A DNA stretch of 21,026 nucleotides from JBBQKP01 sp038326995 (lineage in GTDB: Bacteria > Planctomycetota > Phycisphaerae > Tepidisphaerales > Tepidisphaeraceae): contig JBBQKP010000039.1 of the NCBI GenBank assembly GCA_038326995.1, forward strand, positions 1 through 21,026. Direction: 5' to 3'. The notes beneath the pieces are model-generated. The model was not told where the DNA came from, did no database searches, and worked only from the letters and a program-made list of their open reading frames with translations. Shown one piece after another: positions 1 to 6,949 of this stretch. How positions within the stretch are numbered: the first letter of the stretch is position 1; every line of letters begins with the position of its first letter. The position numbers and the translations under genes are program-made.

Positions 1-156
1 AAAGATTCGTTCCGCACGACGACGAACATCGAAGGCATTTTTGCCGCGGGCGATGTGGCGGATTCGATTTACAAGCAGGCGATCACCGCGGCGGGAATGG
101 GCTGCAAGGCGGCGCTGGACGCCGAGCGATGGCTCGCGGCCCAGGGAATTCACTAA
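1..156 (+). CDS. trxB: Thioredoxin reductase, C-terminal end (5' truncated by window)
   Basis: The first 51 codons of the window read in frame 1 to a TAA at 154-156. The peptide contains TTTNIEGIFAAGDVADSIYK followed by QAITAAGMGCKAALDAERWL. The GIFAAGDV segment is the conserved C-terminal FAD-binding motif of the low-molecular-weight thioredoxin reductase family, and the QAITAAGxGCxAAxDAxRWL ending is the usual tail of bacterial TrxB. The family transfers electrons from NADPH through FAD to thioredoxin in the cytoplasm. The NADPH domain and the CxxC centre lie outside the window and cannot be checked. A general TrxB-like flavoprotein is the only realistic alternative. Confidence 0.85.
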   Translation, partial: KDSFRTTTNIEGIFAAGDVADSIYKQAITAAGMGCKAALDAERWLAAQGIH

Positions 157-232
157 TTTTCTGTCCCAATCTTGTTTGGCGTGTCTGTTCATGAGGACGT
201 TCATCTGATTTCATAATCGAACAAAGGTGTGA

Positions 233-1102
233 ATGAACACGCGAATCACAGGCTTATTGGTGTCGACGCTTTTCGTCAGTATTTGCGGCGACAGCGCAGT
301 TGCACAGCAAACTCCGGCGACGTGGGCGGTTGCATCGCACACGACAACCCAAGAGAAAACCCCCGCGACAACCCCTGCGACAAAGCTGACGAACGAATCC
401 TCTGTCGATGAAATTCTTGACGCGCTGGACGTCGTGGGCAAGACGTTGACCTCGCTCGAAGCGGACGTGAGCAAGAGCGACATCGACGCGGCCGCGGGTG
501 ACAGCATCACACGCGCCGGCGTCGTGCTGCTTGGGATGAGCAAAGCAGGCGATGCGAAACTTCGCGTCACGTTCAATTCTGTTCAGCGTAACGAGGATGC
601 GCCGCGCACGGGCGACGCGGTGAAGCAGGATTATTTGCTGGTCGACGGCTGGCTGAATGACAGCAACTTCGACATCAGAAAAGTGGTTCGATATCAGGTG
701 CGTCCGCCGGGCGAAAGTGTGAACTTGCTCGGCGTGGGCGAGGGGCCGTTTCCATTGCCGATCGGCCAATCGAAGGAGGCGGTGCACCTTCAGTTTGACG
801 TCAAGAAACTCCCATCCCCGAGTGATCGCGCGAACGCGATAGTATTGGATCTCAGGCCCAAAGACGGCACGAAGCTTCGCAAGCGTTTTGCCAGGATCAT
901 TGTCGATGTCGATGCGATTTCGTGCATGCCCGTCAGGATCGAAACGATGGACCGCGACATCGACGACCCCACGGACCCGCCGAGCCTTATCAACGTCACC
1001 ACGCTGACGAACATCAAGCTCAACTTGCCGCTTGCGGCCGACGCGTTCGCGGCCGGCCCGACGGAAGGCTGGGACATCGAAACCAAGCCGCTGGACGAAT
1101 AG
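233..1102 (+). CDS. Secreted protein of LolA/outer-membrane-lipoprotein-carrier-like type
   Basis: A 289-residue protein. Residues 1-25 look like a Sec signal peptide: MNTR, a hydrophobic stretch GLLVSTLFVSICG, then AVA before QQ as a likely signal peptidase I site. A Thr/Pro-rich linker (about 28-55) follows. The remainder alternates short hydrophobic strands with polar turns. Features such as DYLLVDGWLNDSNFD, the basic RKVVRYQV strand, and a late strand giving IIVDVDAISCMPVRIE then TLTNIKLNLPLAADAF resemble the half-barrel of LolA-like proteins in planctomycetes. This is a fold-level impression, not a motif match. The start is set by AAAGG at 223-227, five bases before ATG. A possible -10 (CATAAT, 212-217) precedes it. 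The membrane protein gene follows 52 bp downstream on the same strand, so the two may be co-transcribed. No cysteine follows the signal peptide, so it is not a lipoprotein. Confidence 0.6.
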   Translation: MNTRITGLLVSTLFVSICGDSAVAQQTPATWAVASHTTTQEKTPATTPATKLTNESSVDEILDALDVVGKTLTSLEADVSKSDIDAAAGDSITRAGVVLLGMSKAGDAKLRVTFNSVQRNEDAPRTGDAVKQDYLLVDGWLNDSNFDIRKVVRYQVRPPGESVNLLGVGEGPFPLPIGQSKEAVHLQFDVKKLPSPSDRANAIVLDLRPKDGTKLRKRFARIIVDVDAISCMPVRIETMDRDIDDPTDPPSLINVTTLTNIKLNLPLAADAFAAGPTEGWDIETKPLDE

Positions 1103-1106
1103 ACTC

Positions 1107-1131
1107 ATCGCAAAGTCGGATAGCGATTTTT
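1107..1131 (+). terminator. Weak hairpin plus T-run after the LolA-like gene
   Basis: ATCGC (1107-1111) can pair with GCGAT (1123-1127), with an 11-base loop and Ts to 1131. The stem is only five base pairs and lies in the 52-bp gap before a co-directional gene. It would be at best a partial terminator. Confidence 0.25.
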
Positions 1132-1154
1132 GATTCGTTGAGAAAGGTCCGTGC

Positions 1155-2876
1155 GTGTTCCTACAAGGCAATCTGATTTACCTGGCCGTCGCGGGTGTGC
1201 TTGGCCTGGTGCTGTCGGTCATGATTTTTTCTGCGCCCGACGTAACGCGGGTCGTGTGGAATTTTACATCAGCGTTAGTCCGGATGTTTATGCGACGGCC
1301 TGCATTGGGTGCGACGGCGATCGCCTTGTGCTGGGCGGCGTTTTTGCTTTTTACGTTCTGGCGAGACGACCGAATGTGGACGCCGCAGTGGCACGATGAG
1401 AACGCGTATGTGCTGCAGGCGCGGATGCTCTCAGAGGGCCATCTCTGGATGACGCCGCATCCGCTGGCCGAGTTTTTCAATACGTTTCATGTACTCACGA
1501 CGCCGGTGTATTCGGGAAAATACTACCCGGGAACGGCGGCGTTTTACGTGCCGGGAATGTGGCTTGGGTTGCCGCCGGTCGCGACGGCTCTTGCGATGTC
1601 GATCGCGATGATGTGGATGTGGAGTGATGTTTTGATTCGACTTCGTGCGCCGCTCGCGCCGCTTCTGCTCCTTGCGATGGGCATGTCGTCGGCATCGTTC
1701 CAAGGCATCACGCTTCGCGTCATGAGTCAGGGTGCGCTGATGTTTCTGGTGGGCGTGGTGTGGTGGATCACGGCCGATTTTATCCGCGTTCGAAGGCACT
1801 CAAGGCGTGTCACTGCGATCGATTTGCCTCGTTTATTGCTGTGCGGTTTCCTTGCCGGATGGTGTCTGCTGATCCGGCCGATCGATGCGGTGATTTTGCT
1901 GGCCGTGCCCGCGTGGTGCGTTTTGCGCTCACTCAAGTCGCTTTCAACTTTTGCATCGTTCCAAAGAATTATGCTTGGCCTGCTGACCGTCTCGCCCGCG
2001 ATTTTTTTGATGCTGCTGATTAATCGCGGAATCACCGGGTCGGTGTTTACGACACCGTGGTCGCTTTACGCGTCGATGTATCAACCCGGCGAACAACTCG
2101 GTTTCCCTGTGTTTGAGCCCGGCCTACTTGCCGCCGATGCGCCGTTGCAGAAGCATCTTTTTTACGAAGGCTTCATGACACTTCTCAAAGCGCACACGCC
2201 GTTTGAAGTGCTCTGGTCGTGGCTCGGCGGATTCCGGCTCGATCTCCTGCTTCGCATGTGCGCCGCAGTGTTGCCGCTCGCGCTTCTCTTGCCACTTGCG
2301 ATCGTGGGCGGCGTGACGCGTCGCGGTCGGCTGTTTCTTTTGCCGATTCTGGGCGTGCTGTTTCTCTATTCGTGCTACGCCTGGATGAGCGGCCATTACT
2401 TCGTCGTCGTCGCGCCGCTTGTTGCAATGTGTATCGCGATTGGTTTGCAGCGGGTCCAGGAGAGAATTGGTTTGTTCAAAGGGCCGTGGGCTTCGGGCGT
2501 GTTGCTCACGTGGGTCGCGCTCAGTGTTCTCGCGACCTCCGAGCCGAACGCACCGGTGCAACTCTATCGAACCTCGCCCATGCCTACGCTTGCACATTTC
2601 GAACGGATCGTCTCGCCGCAAATTAAGCGTCCCGCACTCGTCTTCTTCACGTTCGGCCGGTCGTCCGTCGTCAACGAAGAACTCGTCTATAACCTTGAAA
2701 ATGCCGACATCGATCAGTGTGAGTTGATCCGCGCGGTCGACATCTCCGGCAAGAGGTCAGCCTTGATCGACTACTACCGAGCGCTCGGCCGTGACCGACA
2801 AATCTACGCCTACGATACCGGCTCGGGCGTGTTTCAAAACCTCGGCACCACTCGTGACGTCTCGTCGTCGCCGTGA
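1155..2876 (+). CDS. Polytopic membrane glycosyltransferase-like protein (GT-C fold)
   Basis: A 573-residue integral membrane protein with about ten hydrophobic segments, starting near residues 7-27 and 50-68 and continuing to about residue 460. A soluble C-terminal tail of about 100 residues follows. After the second segment an extracytoplasmic loop contains W-H-D81-E82-N-A-Y. An acidic pair in the first periplasmic loop is the catalytic or metal-binding hallmark of GT-C enzymes such as the ArnT/PMT (GT39/GT83) families, which use polyprenyl-phosphate-linked sugars as donors. The following PHPLAEFFNTFHVLTTPVY and the GKYYPG turn also fit that class. The start is GTG, chosen because AGAAAGG (1141-1147) lies seven bases upstream. 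Donor and acceptor cannot be deduced. It may share a transcript with the LolA-like gene and converges on the HlyD gene with 32 bp between them. Confidence 0.65.
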   Translation: MFLQGNLIYLAVAGVLGLVLSVMIFSAPDVTRVVWNFTSALVRMFMRRPALGATAIALCWAAFLLFTFWRDDRMWTPQWHDENAYVLQARMLSEGHLWMTPHPLAEFFNTFHVLTTPVYSGKYYPGTAAFYVPGMWLGLPPVATALAMSIAMMWMWSDVLIRLRAPLAPLLLLAMGMSSASFQGITLRVMSQGALMFLVGVVWWITADFIRVRRHSRRVTAIDLPRLLLCGFLAGWCLLIRPIDAVILLAVPAWCVLRSLKSLSTFASFQRIMLGLLTVSPAIFLMLLINRGITGSVFTTPWSLYASMYQPGEQLGFPVFEPGLLAADAPLQKHLFYEGFMTLLKAHTPFEVLWSWLGGFRLDLLLRMCAAVLPLALLLPLAIVGGVTRRGRLFLLPILGVLFLYSCYAWMSGHYFVVVAPLVAMCIAIGLQRVQERIGLFKGPWASGVLLTWVALSVLATSEPNAPVQLYRTSPMPTLAHFERIVSPQIKRPALVFFTFGRSSVVNEELVYNLENADIDQCELIRAVDISGKRSALIDYYRALGRDRQIYAYDTGSGVFQNLGTTRDVSSSP

Positions 2877-2908
2877 TTGCTTCGATCTTCGATCGTGCCT
2901 GCATCGAA

Positions 2909-4177
2909 TCACCGAAGCACGTTCGTCGAAGCTTTGGGCTGTGGCTTATCCAGACCGACGGCCGCACGCGGGTCGACCAACACAATACGCACCGTGCGAT
3001 CGAGCATGTCGGGCGATACCGGGCTGATGACGATCTGGTCGCCTTTCGAAAGGCCGCCGACGATTTCCGTGCGATCGATCGCCGAGGCGCCAACGACCGT
3101 GCCTGCAACTGCGTCGATTGCGACGAGAGTTCCGCCGCGAACGACGTAAATTTTTCCGTTCTGAATCGCCTGCGTCGGGATGATCTGCACGTCGTCGCGC
3201 CGCTCGAGAATGAAGGCGAGTTCGCCCGTCATTCCGGGTTGAAGCAGTTTGTCGGGCAGATCAACAGCGATATCGACTTCGAATGTTCTGCGCGTGCTGT
3301 CGGCCTGATCGTAGATTTTTCGAACCTGTCCGGTGAAGAGCCTGCCGGGAAATGCGTAGAGCGAAATCTGCACGACCTGCGCCGCACGCACGCGGGTGAT
3401 ATCTTCCTCATCCACGGCCGCGCGCATGACCAGGCGCGTCGGATCAATGTCCGCGACGCGCATCAAGACCTCGTTGACCGCCACGCGCGTTCCTTGAGAC
3501 ATTGGCCGGTCGAGCACGACGCCCGTCACGGGCGATCGAAGTGTCTGAAGTTCGACATTCGATCGGGCCGTCTGGACCTGTGCCTTCGCGACGGAGAGCT
3601 CGCGCTGAAGTTCGAGAAATCGAGATTGACGCTGTGCCCTGAGAGATGCGATTTCACCTGAGAGCGTTTTCGTGCGATCGAGCGACCGGTCGAAGTCGAA
3701 CGACGTCCCGGCATTGCGTTCCATCAGTTGCTGATTGCGCGCCACCTCGCGCTGCGCGATCTCGAGCAGCTGCGTGTTCGATTCGATACGCGAGTCGAAC
3801 TCGCCGAGCACGGGCGAGTCTGCGGCGGCGCGTTGCTCCTTTTCCAAGAGCTCTGCCTTCGCTTTTTCCAGCTCGAATAGAAGTCCCGGGTCGGTGATGA
3901 TCGCCAGGGGCTGGCCGAGCGTGGTGGCGATGCCCTTATCGACCAGCACCTGCGTAATGGTTCCAGGAGAATTAGCGCGTATCGGAAATTCACGCTCGGG
4001 CGAGATCGTTCCGGTGGCGTAAAAGGCACGAATGACCGGGCCCGTGACGATGGTCGTCACGCTGACGACGGGCCTGATGTAGCGAAGTGCGACCCAGCCA
4101 GTAGCGGCGACGACGCATACGACGCTCAAGCCGATGAAAAAATATCGAACAAATCGCCGTGCATTCGAACGCGCCAT
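2909..4177 (-). CDS. HlyD/RND-type periplasmic adaptor (membrane fusion protein)
   Basis: A 422-residue protein with an N-terminal signal anchor (basic ARSNARRFVRYF, then hydrophobic FIGLSVVCVVAATGWVAL). The layout is typical of efflux adaptors. A first lipoyl half (FPIRANSPGTITQVLVDKG) is followed by a long alpha-hairpin of about 130 residues rich in Glu, Arg, Gln and Leu. The second lipoyl half is LRSPVTGVVLDRPMSQGTRV. A beta-barrel domain with FPGRLFTGQVRKIY and LLQPGMTGELAFI comes next, then a membrane-proximal domain. Such proteins bridge an inner-membrane RND or ABC transporter to an outer-membrane channel. No transporter or TolC-like gene is visible here, so it is an orphan in this window. 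An ATG 24 bases upstream is possible. This start is preferred because TACTAT lies seven bases before it and neither start has a Shine-Dalgarno sequence. It is divergent from the cimA leader. Confidence 0.85.
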   Translation of the reverse strand: MARSNARRFVRYFFIGLSVVCVVAATGWVALRYIRPVVSVTTIVTGPVIRAFYATGTISPEREFPIRANSPGTITQVLVDKGIATTLGQPLAIITDPGLLFELEKAKAELLEKEQRAAADSPVLGEFDSRIESNTQLLEIAQREVARNQQLMERNAGTSFDFDRSLDRTKTLSGEIASLRAQRQSRFLELQRELSVAKAQVQTARSNVELQTLRSPVTGVVLDRPMSQGTRVAVNEVLMRVADIDPTRLVMRAAVDEEDITRVRAAQVVQISLYAFPGRLFTGQVRKIYDQADSTRRTFEVDIAVDLPDKLLQPGMTGELAFILERRDDVQIIPTQAIQNGKIYVVRGGTLVAIDAVAGTVVGASAIDRTEIVGGLSKGDQIVISPVSPDMLDRTVRIVLVDPRAAVGLDKPQPKASTNVLR

Positions 4178-4184
4178 AGGAGCG

Positions 4185-4190
4185 ATAGTA
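4185..4190 (-). promoter_or_regulatory. Candidate -10 element of the HlyD gene (leaderless start)
   Basis: Read on the minus strand this is TACTAT, seven bases before the chosen ATG, so transcription would begin at or next to the start codon. No convincing -35 was found at the expected distance. Confidence 0.45.
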
Positions 4191-4236
4191 GGCGGCATCA
4201 TTGCCGCGTGCGATTAAACCGCCAGCCTCGTCACGC

Positions 4237-4265
4237 TTGAAGCATACGAAATGCAAGACTACAAT
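4237..4265 (+). promoter_or_regulatory. Sigma-70-type promoter of the cimA leader
   Basis: TTGAAG (4237-4242) and TACAAT (4260-4265) are separated by exactly 17 bases. Both hexamers are close to the TTGACA/TATAAT consensus. The predicted transcript start is about 4272, one base before the leader ATG at 4273. This is the best-formed promoter in the window and drives away from the divergent HlyD gene. Confidence 0.65.
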
Positions 4266-4272
4266 TTTCAGA

Positions 4273-4329
4273 ATGTCTCAGGAGTCTTTCATCCCGATTA
4301 CGATTACCACCCGCCCGCGGCGTGGATAG
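4273..4329 (+). CDS. Leader peptide of cimA, Ile/Thr-rich, predicted attenuator
   Basis: An 18-codon frame, ATG at 4273 to TAG at 4327-4329, encoding MSQESFIPITITTRPRRG. The core I-P-I-T-I-T-T (codons at 4291-4311) resembles the ITITT runs of the enteric thr operon leader peptide. In amino-acid biosynthetic attenuators, such runs of the regulated amino acid stall the ribosome when the charged tRNA is scarce. The frame lies between a good promoter and a hairpin with a T-tract, upstream of an isoleucine-pathway gene. There is no Shine-Dalgarno sequence; the ATG falls at the predicted transcript 5' end, so translation would be leaderless. The peptide itself probably has no function beyond being translated. 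Chance occurrence of a short Ile/Thr frame cannot be excluded. Confidence 0.6.
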   Translation: MSQESFIPITITTRPRRG

Positions 4330-4363
4330 TGGACGATCGGACGTCTTTCATATCTCACGCTGC
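4307..4363 (+). promoter_or_regulatory. Alternative RNA helices in the cimA leader
   Basis: Bases 4317-4325 (GCGGCGTGG) can take part in two competing helices. Upstream, CCA (4307-4309) plus CGCC (4312-4315) pair with GGCGTGG (4319-4325), giving seven pairs with a two-base bulge. This helix covers the Thr codons and the end of the leader frame. Downstream, 4317-4325 pairs with 4355-4363 (TCACGCTGC) over nine contiguous pairs including two G-U. A ribosome stalled on the Ile/Thr codons would block the first helix and favour the second. The second helix ends four bases before the terminator hairpin and does not directly share its bases. How it would prevent termination is therefore unclear from inspection. 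Confidence 0.45.
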
Positions 4364-4367
4364 TGGC

Positions 4368-4390
4368 CCACCCGATGAGGTGGTTTTTTT
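4368..4390 (+). terminator. Intrinsic terminator/attenuator hairpin before cimA
   Basis: CCACC (4368-4372) pairs with GGTGG (4379-4383) around the loop CGATGA, directly followed by seven Ts (4384-4390). It sits 38 bases after the leader stop codon and 59 bases before the cimA start. No gene on this strand ends just upstream: the neighbour is divergent. It can therefore hardly be an ordinary gene-end terminator and is best read as an attenuator. The stem is short, five pairs, of which four are G-C. Confidence 0.6.
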
Positions 4391-4449
4391 GTCTCTTCTC
4401 TTCGAGTCCCGTAGATTGCCTCACTCAGGCTAGTGCACGAAAGCTCAAC

Positions 4450-6054
4450 ATGGCCGATCCCCAACGCATCGAAATTTACGACACCACGCTCCGCGATGGC
4501 ACGCAGGGCGAGGGGTTCAATTTGTCACTGCAGGACAAGCTTCAGATCACGCTGAAGCTCGATGAGCTCGGCGTCGACGTCATTGAAGGTGGTTTCCCGA
4601 TTTCCAATCCGAAGGATGAGGCGTACTTCAAAGAGGTCGGCGGCCTGAAGCTTTCGCACGCGAAAATTGCCGCGTTCGGAATGACGCGCCGCCGCGGAAC
4701 GGCCGCCAAGGACGATCCGGGGCAGATGGCGCTCTTGAACGCACAGACGCCCGTCGTGACGATCGTCGGCAAGAGCAGCCCGTTCCAAGTCGAAAAAGTT
4801 TTGAGCGTTTCACTCGAAGAAAATCTTGCGATGATCGGCGATTCGGTGCGACTCATGCACGAGGCCGGCAGGCGTGTGATTTATGACGCCGAGCATTTCT
4901 TCGATAGTTTTTCAGTCGCACCGGACTACGCGCTGGCGACGCTTCATGCCGCGCGTGATGCGGGTGCGGATGTGCTTTGCCTCTGCGACACCAACGGCGG
5001 GACGATGCCCGAGCGAATCGCCTATGCCGTCGAAACCGCACGAACAAAACTCGGTTCAAATCTCGGCATTCACACGCACAACGACTCGGGCCTTGCCCTG
5101 GCGAATGCGCTGGCGGGAATTCATGCGGGATGCGTGCACGCACAGGGCACGATCAACGGCGTGGGTGAGCGGTGCGGCAACATGGACCTGCTCGCGCTCA
5201 TCGCCTCGCTGCAGCTCAAGTACAAGCTCGACTGCCTTCTGCCCGGCAGACTTAAACTGCTGACCGAAACAAGCCGCTACGTGTACGAATTAGCCAACAT
5301 GATCCCGAGCAGCGGGCAGCCTTATGTCGGCATGTCGGCATTCGCACACAAGGGCGGCATGCACGTCCACGCGGTTCAAAAAGACGCAACGACGTACGAG
5401 CACGTGCTGCCCGAGTCGGTCGGCAACAGCAGGAAAATCCTCGTGAGTGAACTCAGCGGCTCGAGTAACATCGTCGCGAAAGTGGGCGAGAAGTTCGGGC
5501 TTCTAAACGACAAGGCCATGCTTCGAAAAGTTCTGCTTCGTGTTCAGGATCTGGAGAATCAGGGCTATCAATTTGAGGCCGCCGAGGCGAGTTTTGAACT
5601 TCTTGTTCTGAGCGAAATGGGCAGGGGCAAGTCGTACTTTGAACTGGACAACTATCGCGTCGCGACGCAGCGTCAGGCGACCGGCAGTGCGGTCGCGGAG
5701 GCGACGCTGAAGTTGAACGTCAACAGTAGGGGCGAACTAAAAACCGAGCATGCCGTCTCAGAAGGCACCGGCCCGGTCGATGCGCTCAACCGTGCCTTAC
5801 GTCGCGCGCTGTTGTCGCATTACCCCACGATCGATCGGCTGCATCTGGTTGACTATCGCGTGCGTGTCATCAACGCCCGCGCTGAGACCGCCGCGGCTGT
5901 TCGCGTGATCATCGATTTTCGAGTTGAAACCCCGGACGGAACGAGCGACTTCTTCGGCACGATCGGCGTCGATCCAAATATCATTGATGCATCGTGGAAG
6001 GCGATCTTCGACGCGTATCAGTATCATCTTGGGAAGCAGGCGCAAAAAGCCTGA
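4450..6054 (+). CDS. cimA: Citramalate synthase
   Basis: A 534-residue enzyme that condenses pyruvate and acetyl-CoA to (R)-citramalate, the first step of the threonine-independent isoleucine pathway. The HMGL/isopropylmalate-synthase signature YDTTLRDGTQGEG is at residues 10-22. Metal-binding HTHNDSG and the GTINGVGERCGNMDL segment follow. The run IYDAEHFFDSF and DTNGG are the form seen in the citramalate synthase family (TIGR00977 type) rather than LeuA or homocitrate synthase. The C-terminal 120 residues (VNSRGELKTEHAVSEGTGPVDALNRAL onward) form the LeuA-type allosteric domain, so end-product inhibition by isoleucine is likely. The frame is open back to an ATG at 4375, but that lies in the terminator hairpin. 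ATG 4450 matches the family N terminus and has GAAAG (4439-4443) six bases upstream. Confidence 0.93.
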   Translation: MADPQRIEIYDTTLRDGTQGEGFNLSLQDKLQITLKLDELGVDVIEGGFPISNPKDEAYFKEVGGLKLSHAKIAAFGMTRRRGTAAKDDPGQMALLNAQTPVVTIVGKSSPFQVEKVLSVSLEENLAMIGDSVRLMHEAGRRVIYDAEHFFDSFSVAPDYALATLHAARDAGADVLCLCDTNGGTMPERIAYAVETARTKLGSNLGIHTHNDSGLALANALAGIHAGCVHAQGTINGVGERCGNMDLLALIASLQLKYKLDCLLPGRLKLLTETSRYVYELANMIPSSGQPYVGMSAFAHKGGMHVHAVQKDATTYEHVLPESVGNSRKILVSELSGSSNIVAKVGEKFGLLNDKAMLRKVLLRVQDLENQGYQFEAAEASFELLVLSEMGRGKSYFELDNYRVATQRQATGSAVAEATLKLNVNSRGELKTEHAVSEGTGPVDALNRALRRALLSHYPTIDRLHLVDYRVRVINARAETAAAVRVIIDFRVETPDGTSDFFGTIGVDPNIIDASWKAIFDAYQYHLGKQAQKA

Positions 6055-6123
6055 GCCGTTACGCGTCGCAAGGGGTAGCAGCGTTCGGCAGCGGTAGACA
6101 CCGATCGATTAACCTTCCCACTC

Positions 6124-6870
6124 ATGTTTCCACCTCCTGAGAAAATTCCGCGCCACATCGCCATCATCATGGACGGCAACGGCCGATGGGCGGTGAGGCA
6201 GGGCATGCAACGCGTGCGCGGGCACGAGCGCGGCGTCGAGAGCGTCAAACGCATCGTCACCGAATGCGCCCAGTTGCGTTCAACCGTTGCCGGGCCGGAT
6301 TTTCTCACGCTCTACAGCTTCAGCATCGAAAACTGGAAACGCCCGCCTGACGAAGTCGCGTTTCTCATGCACATGTACGTCGCCTACCTCCGCGCCGAAC
6401 TGCCGACGATGCTGAGGAACAATATCCGCTTCAAACAGATCGGCCGACGCGAAGGGCTCGCTTCCGAAGTGCTCGATGTCGTGGATGAGACCGTCGAACG
6501 TACGAAACACCACGACGGCCTGACGCTCTCGCTGGCGATCAATTACGGCTCGCGCGCTGAGATCGTTGATGCCGTCCGCGAGATCGCGATGAAAGTTCAG
6601 GGCGGCGCAATCGCGGCCGATTCGATCGGTGAAGAAACCATCGCCCATCATCTGTACACGCGAGGCTATCCCGATGTCGATCTGCTGATTCGCACCGCGG
6701 GCGAGATGCGGATTAGCAACTATCTTCTTTGGCAAATCAGCTACGCTGAGCTTGTTGTGACAGAAACGCTCTGGCCGGAGTTCGGGCCGGAGTCGCTCAG
6801 AGAGGCCATCATCGAATTCGCCTCTCGAAACAGGCGTTTTGGCGGACTCGACAAGACCAACAGTCTTTGA
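6124..6870 (+). CDS. uppS: Isoprenyl transferase, undecaprenyl diphosphate synthase
   Basis: A 248-residue cis-prenyltransferase of normal family length. It adds isopentenyl diphosphate units to farnesyl diphosphate to make the lipid carrier for peptidoglycan and surface glycans. Near the N terminus HIAIIMDGNGRWA holds the catalytic Asp and the diphosphate-binding loop. LYSFSIENWKRP is the second signature. The C-terminal signature RTAGEMRISNYLLWQISYAEL, followed by WPEF, binds Mg and the isopentenyl substrate. No Shine-Dalgarno sequence is present. TAACCT (6110-6115) lies eight bases before ATG, a weak candidate for a leaderless promoter. It follows cimA by 69 bp on the same strand. The polyprenyl product is the usual donor carrier for GT-C enzymes such as the one upstream; this link is inference. 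Confidence 0.95.
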   Translation: MFPPPEKIPRHIAIIMDGNGRWAVRQGMQRVRGHERGVESVKRIVTECAQLRSTVAGPDFLTLYSFSIENWKRPPDEVAFLMHMYVAYLRAELPTMLRNNIRFKQIGRREGLASEVLDVVDETVERTKHHDGLTLSLAINYGSRAEIVDAVREIAMKVQGGAIAADSIGEETIAHHLYTRGYPDVDLLIRTAGEMRISNYLLWQISYAELVVTETLWPEFGPESLREAIIEFASRNRRFGGLDKTNSL

Positions 6871-6937
6871 TGCTGAAGGTGGCAGGTTGCTGCGCTGTTC
6901 CGAAATGTTGCCACTACAAATTCGCCGCCGCTTCCCG

Positions 6938-6943
6938 TAAATT
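6938..6943 (+). promoter_or_regulatory. Candidate -10 element of pgl (leaderless start)
   Basis: TAAATT lies six bases before the pgl ATG. The purines AGAGA just before ATG are too close to serve as a Shine-Dalgarno site. No clear -35 was found. Confidence 0.35.
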
Positions 6944-6949
6944 CAGAGA

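Noticed and set aside
254..1171. Open frame of 305 codons on the minus strand opposite the LolA-like gene
   Set aside because: Very Arg-rich and without signal or domains. The plus-strand gene has a signal peptide and a Shine-Dalgarno site.
2873..3661. Open frame of 262 codons on the plus strand opposite the HlyD gene
   Set aside because: It runs antisense through a clear HlyD adaptor and has no recognisable domain.
4307..4390. T-box riboswitch before cimA
   Set aside because: GGTGG near a terminator suggested it, but the conserved T-box sequence (AGGGTGGNACCGCG type) is absent and the leader is too short. The Ile/Thr frame explains the region better.
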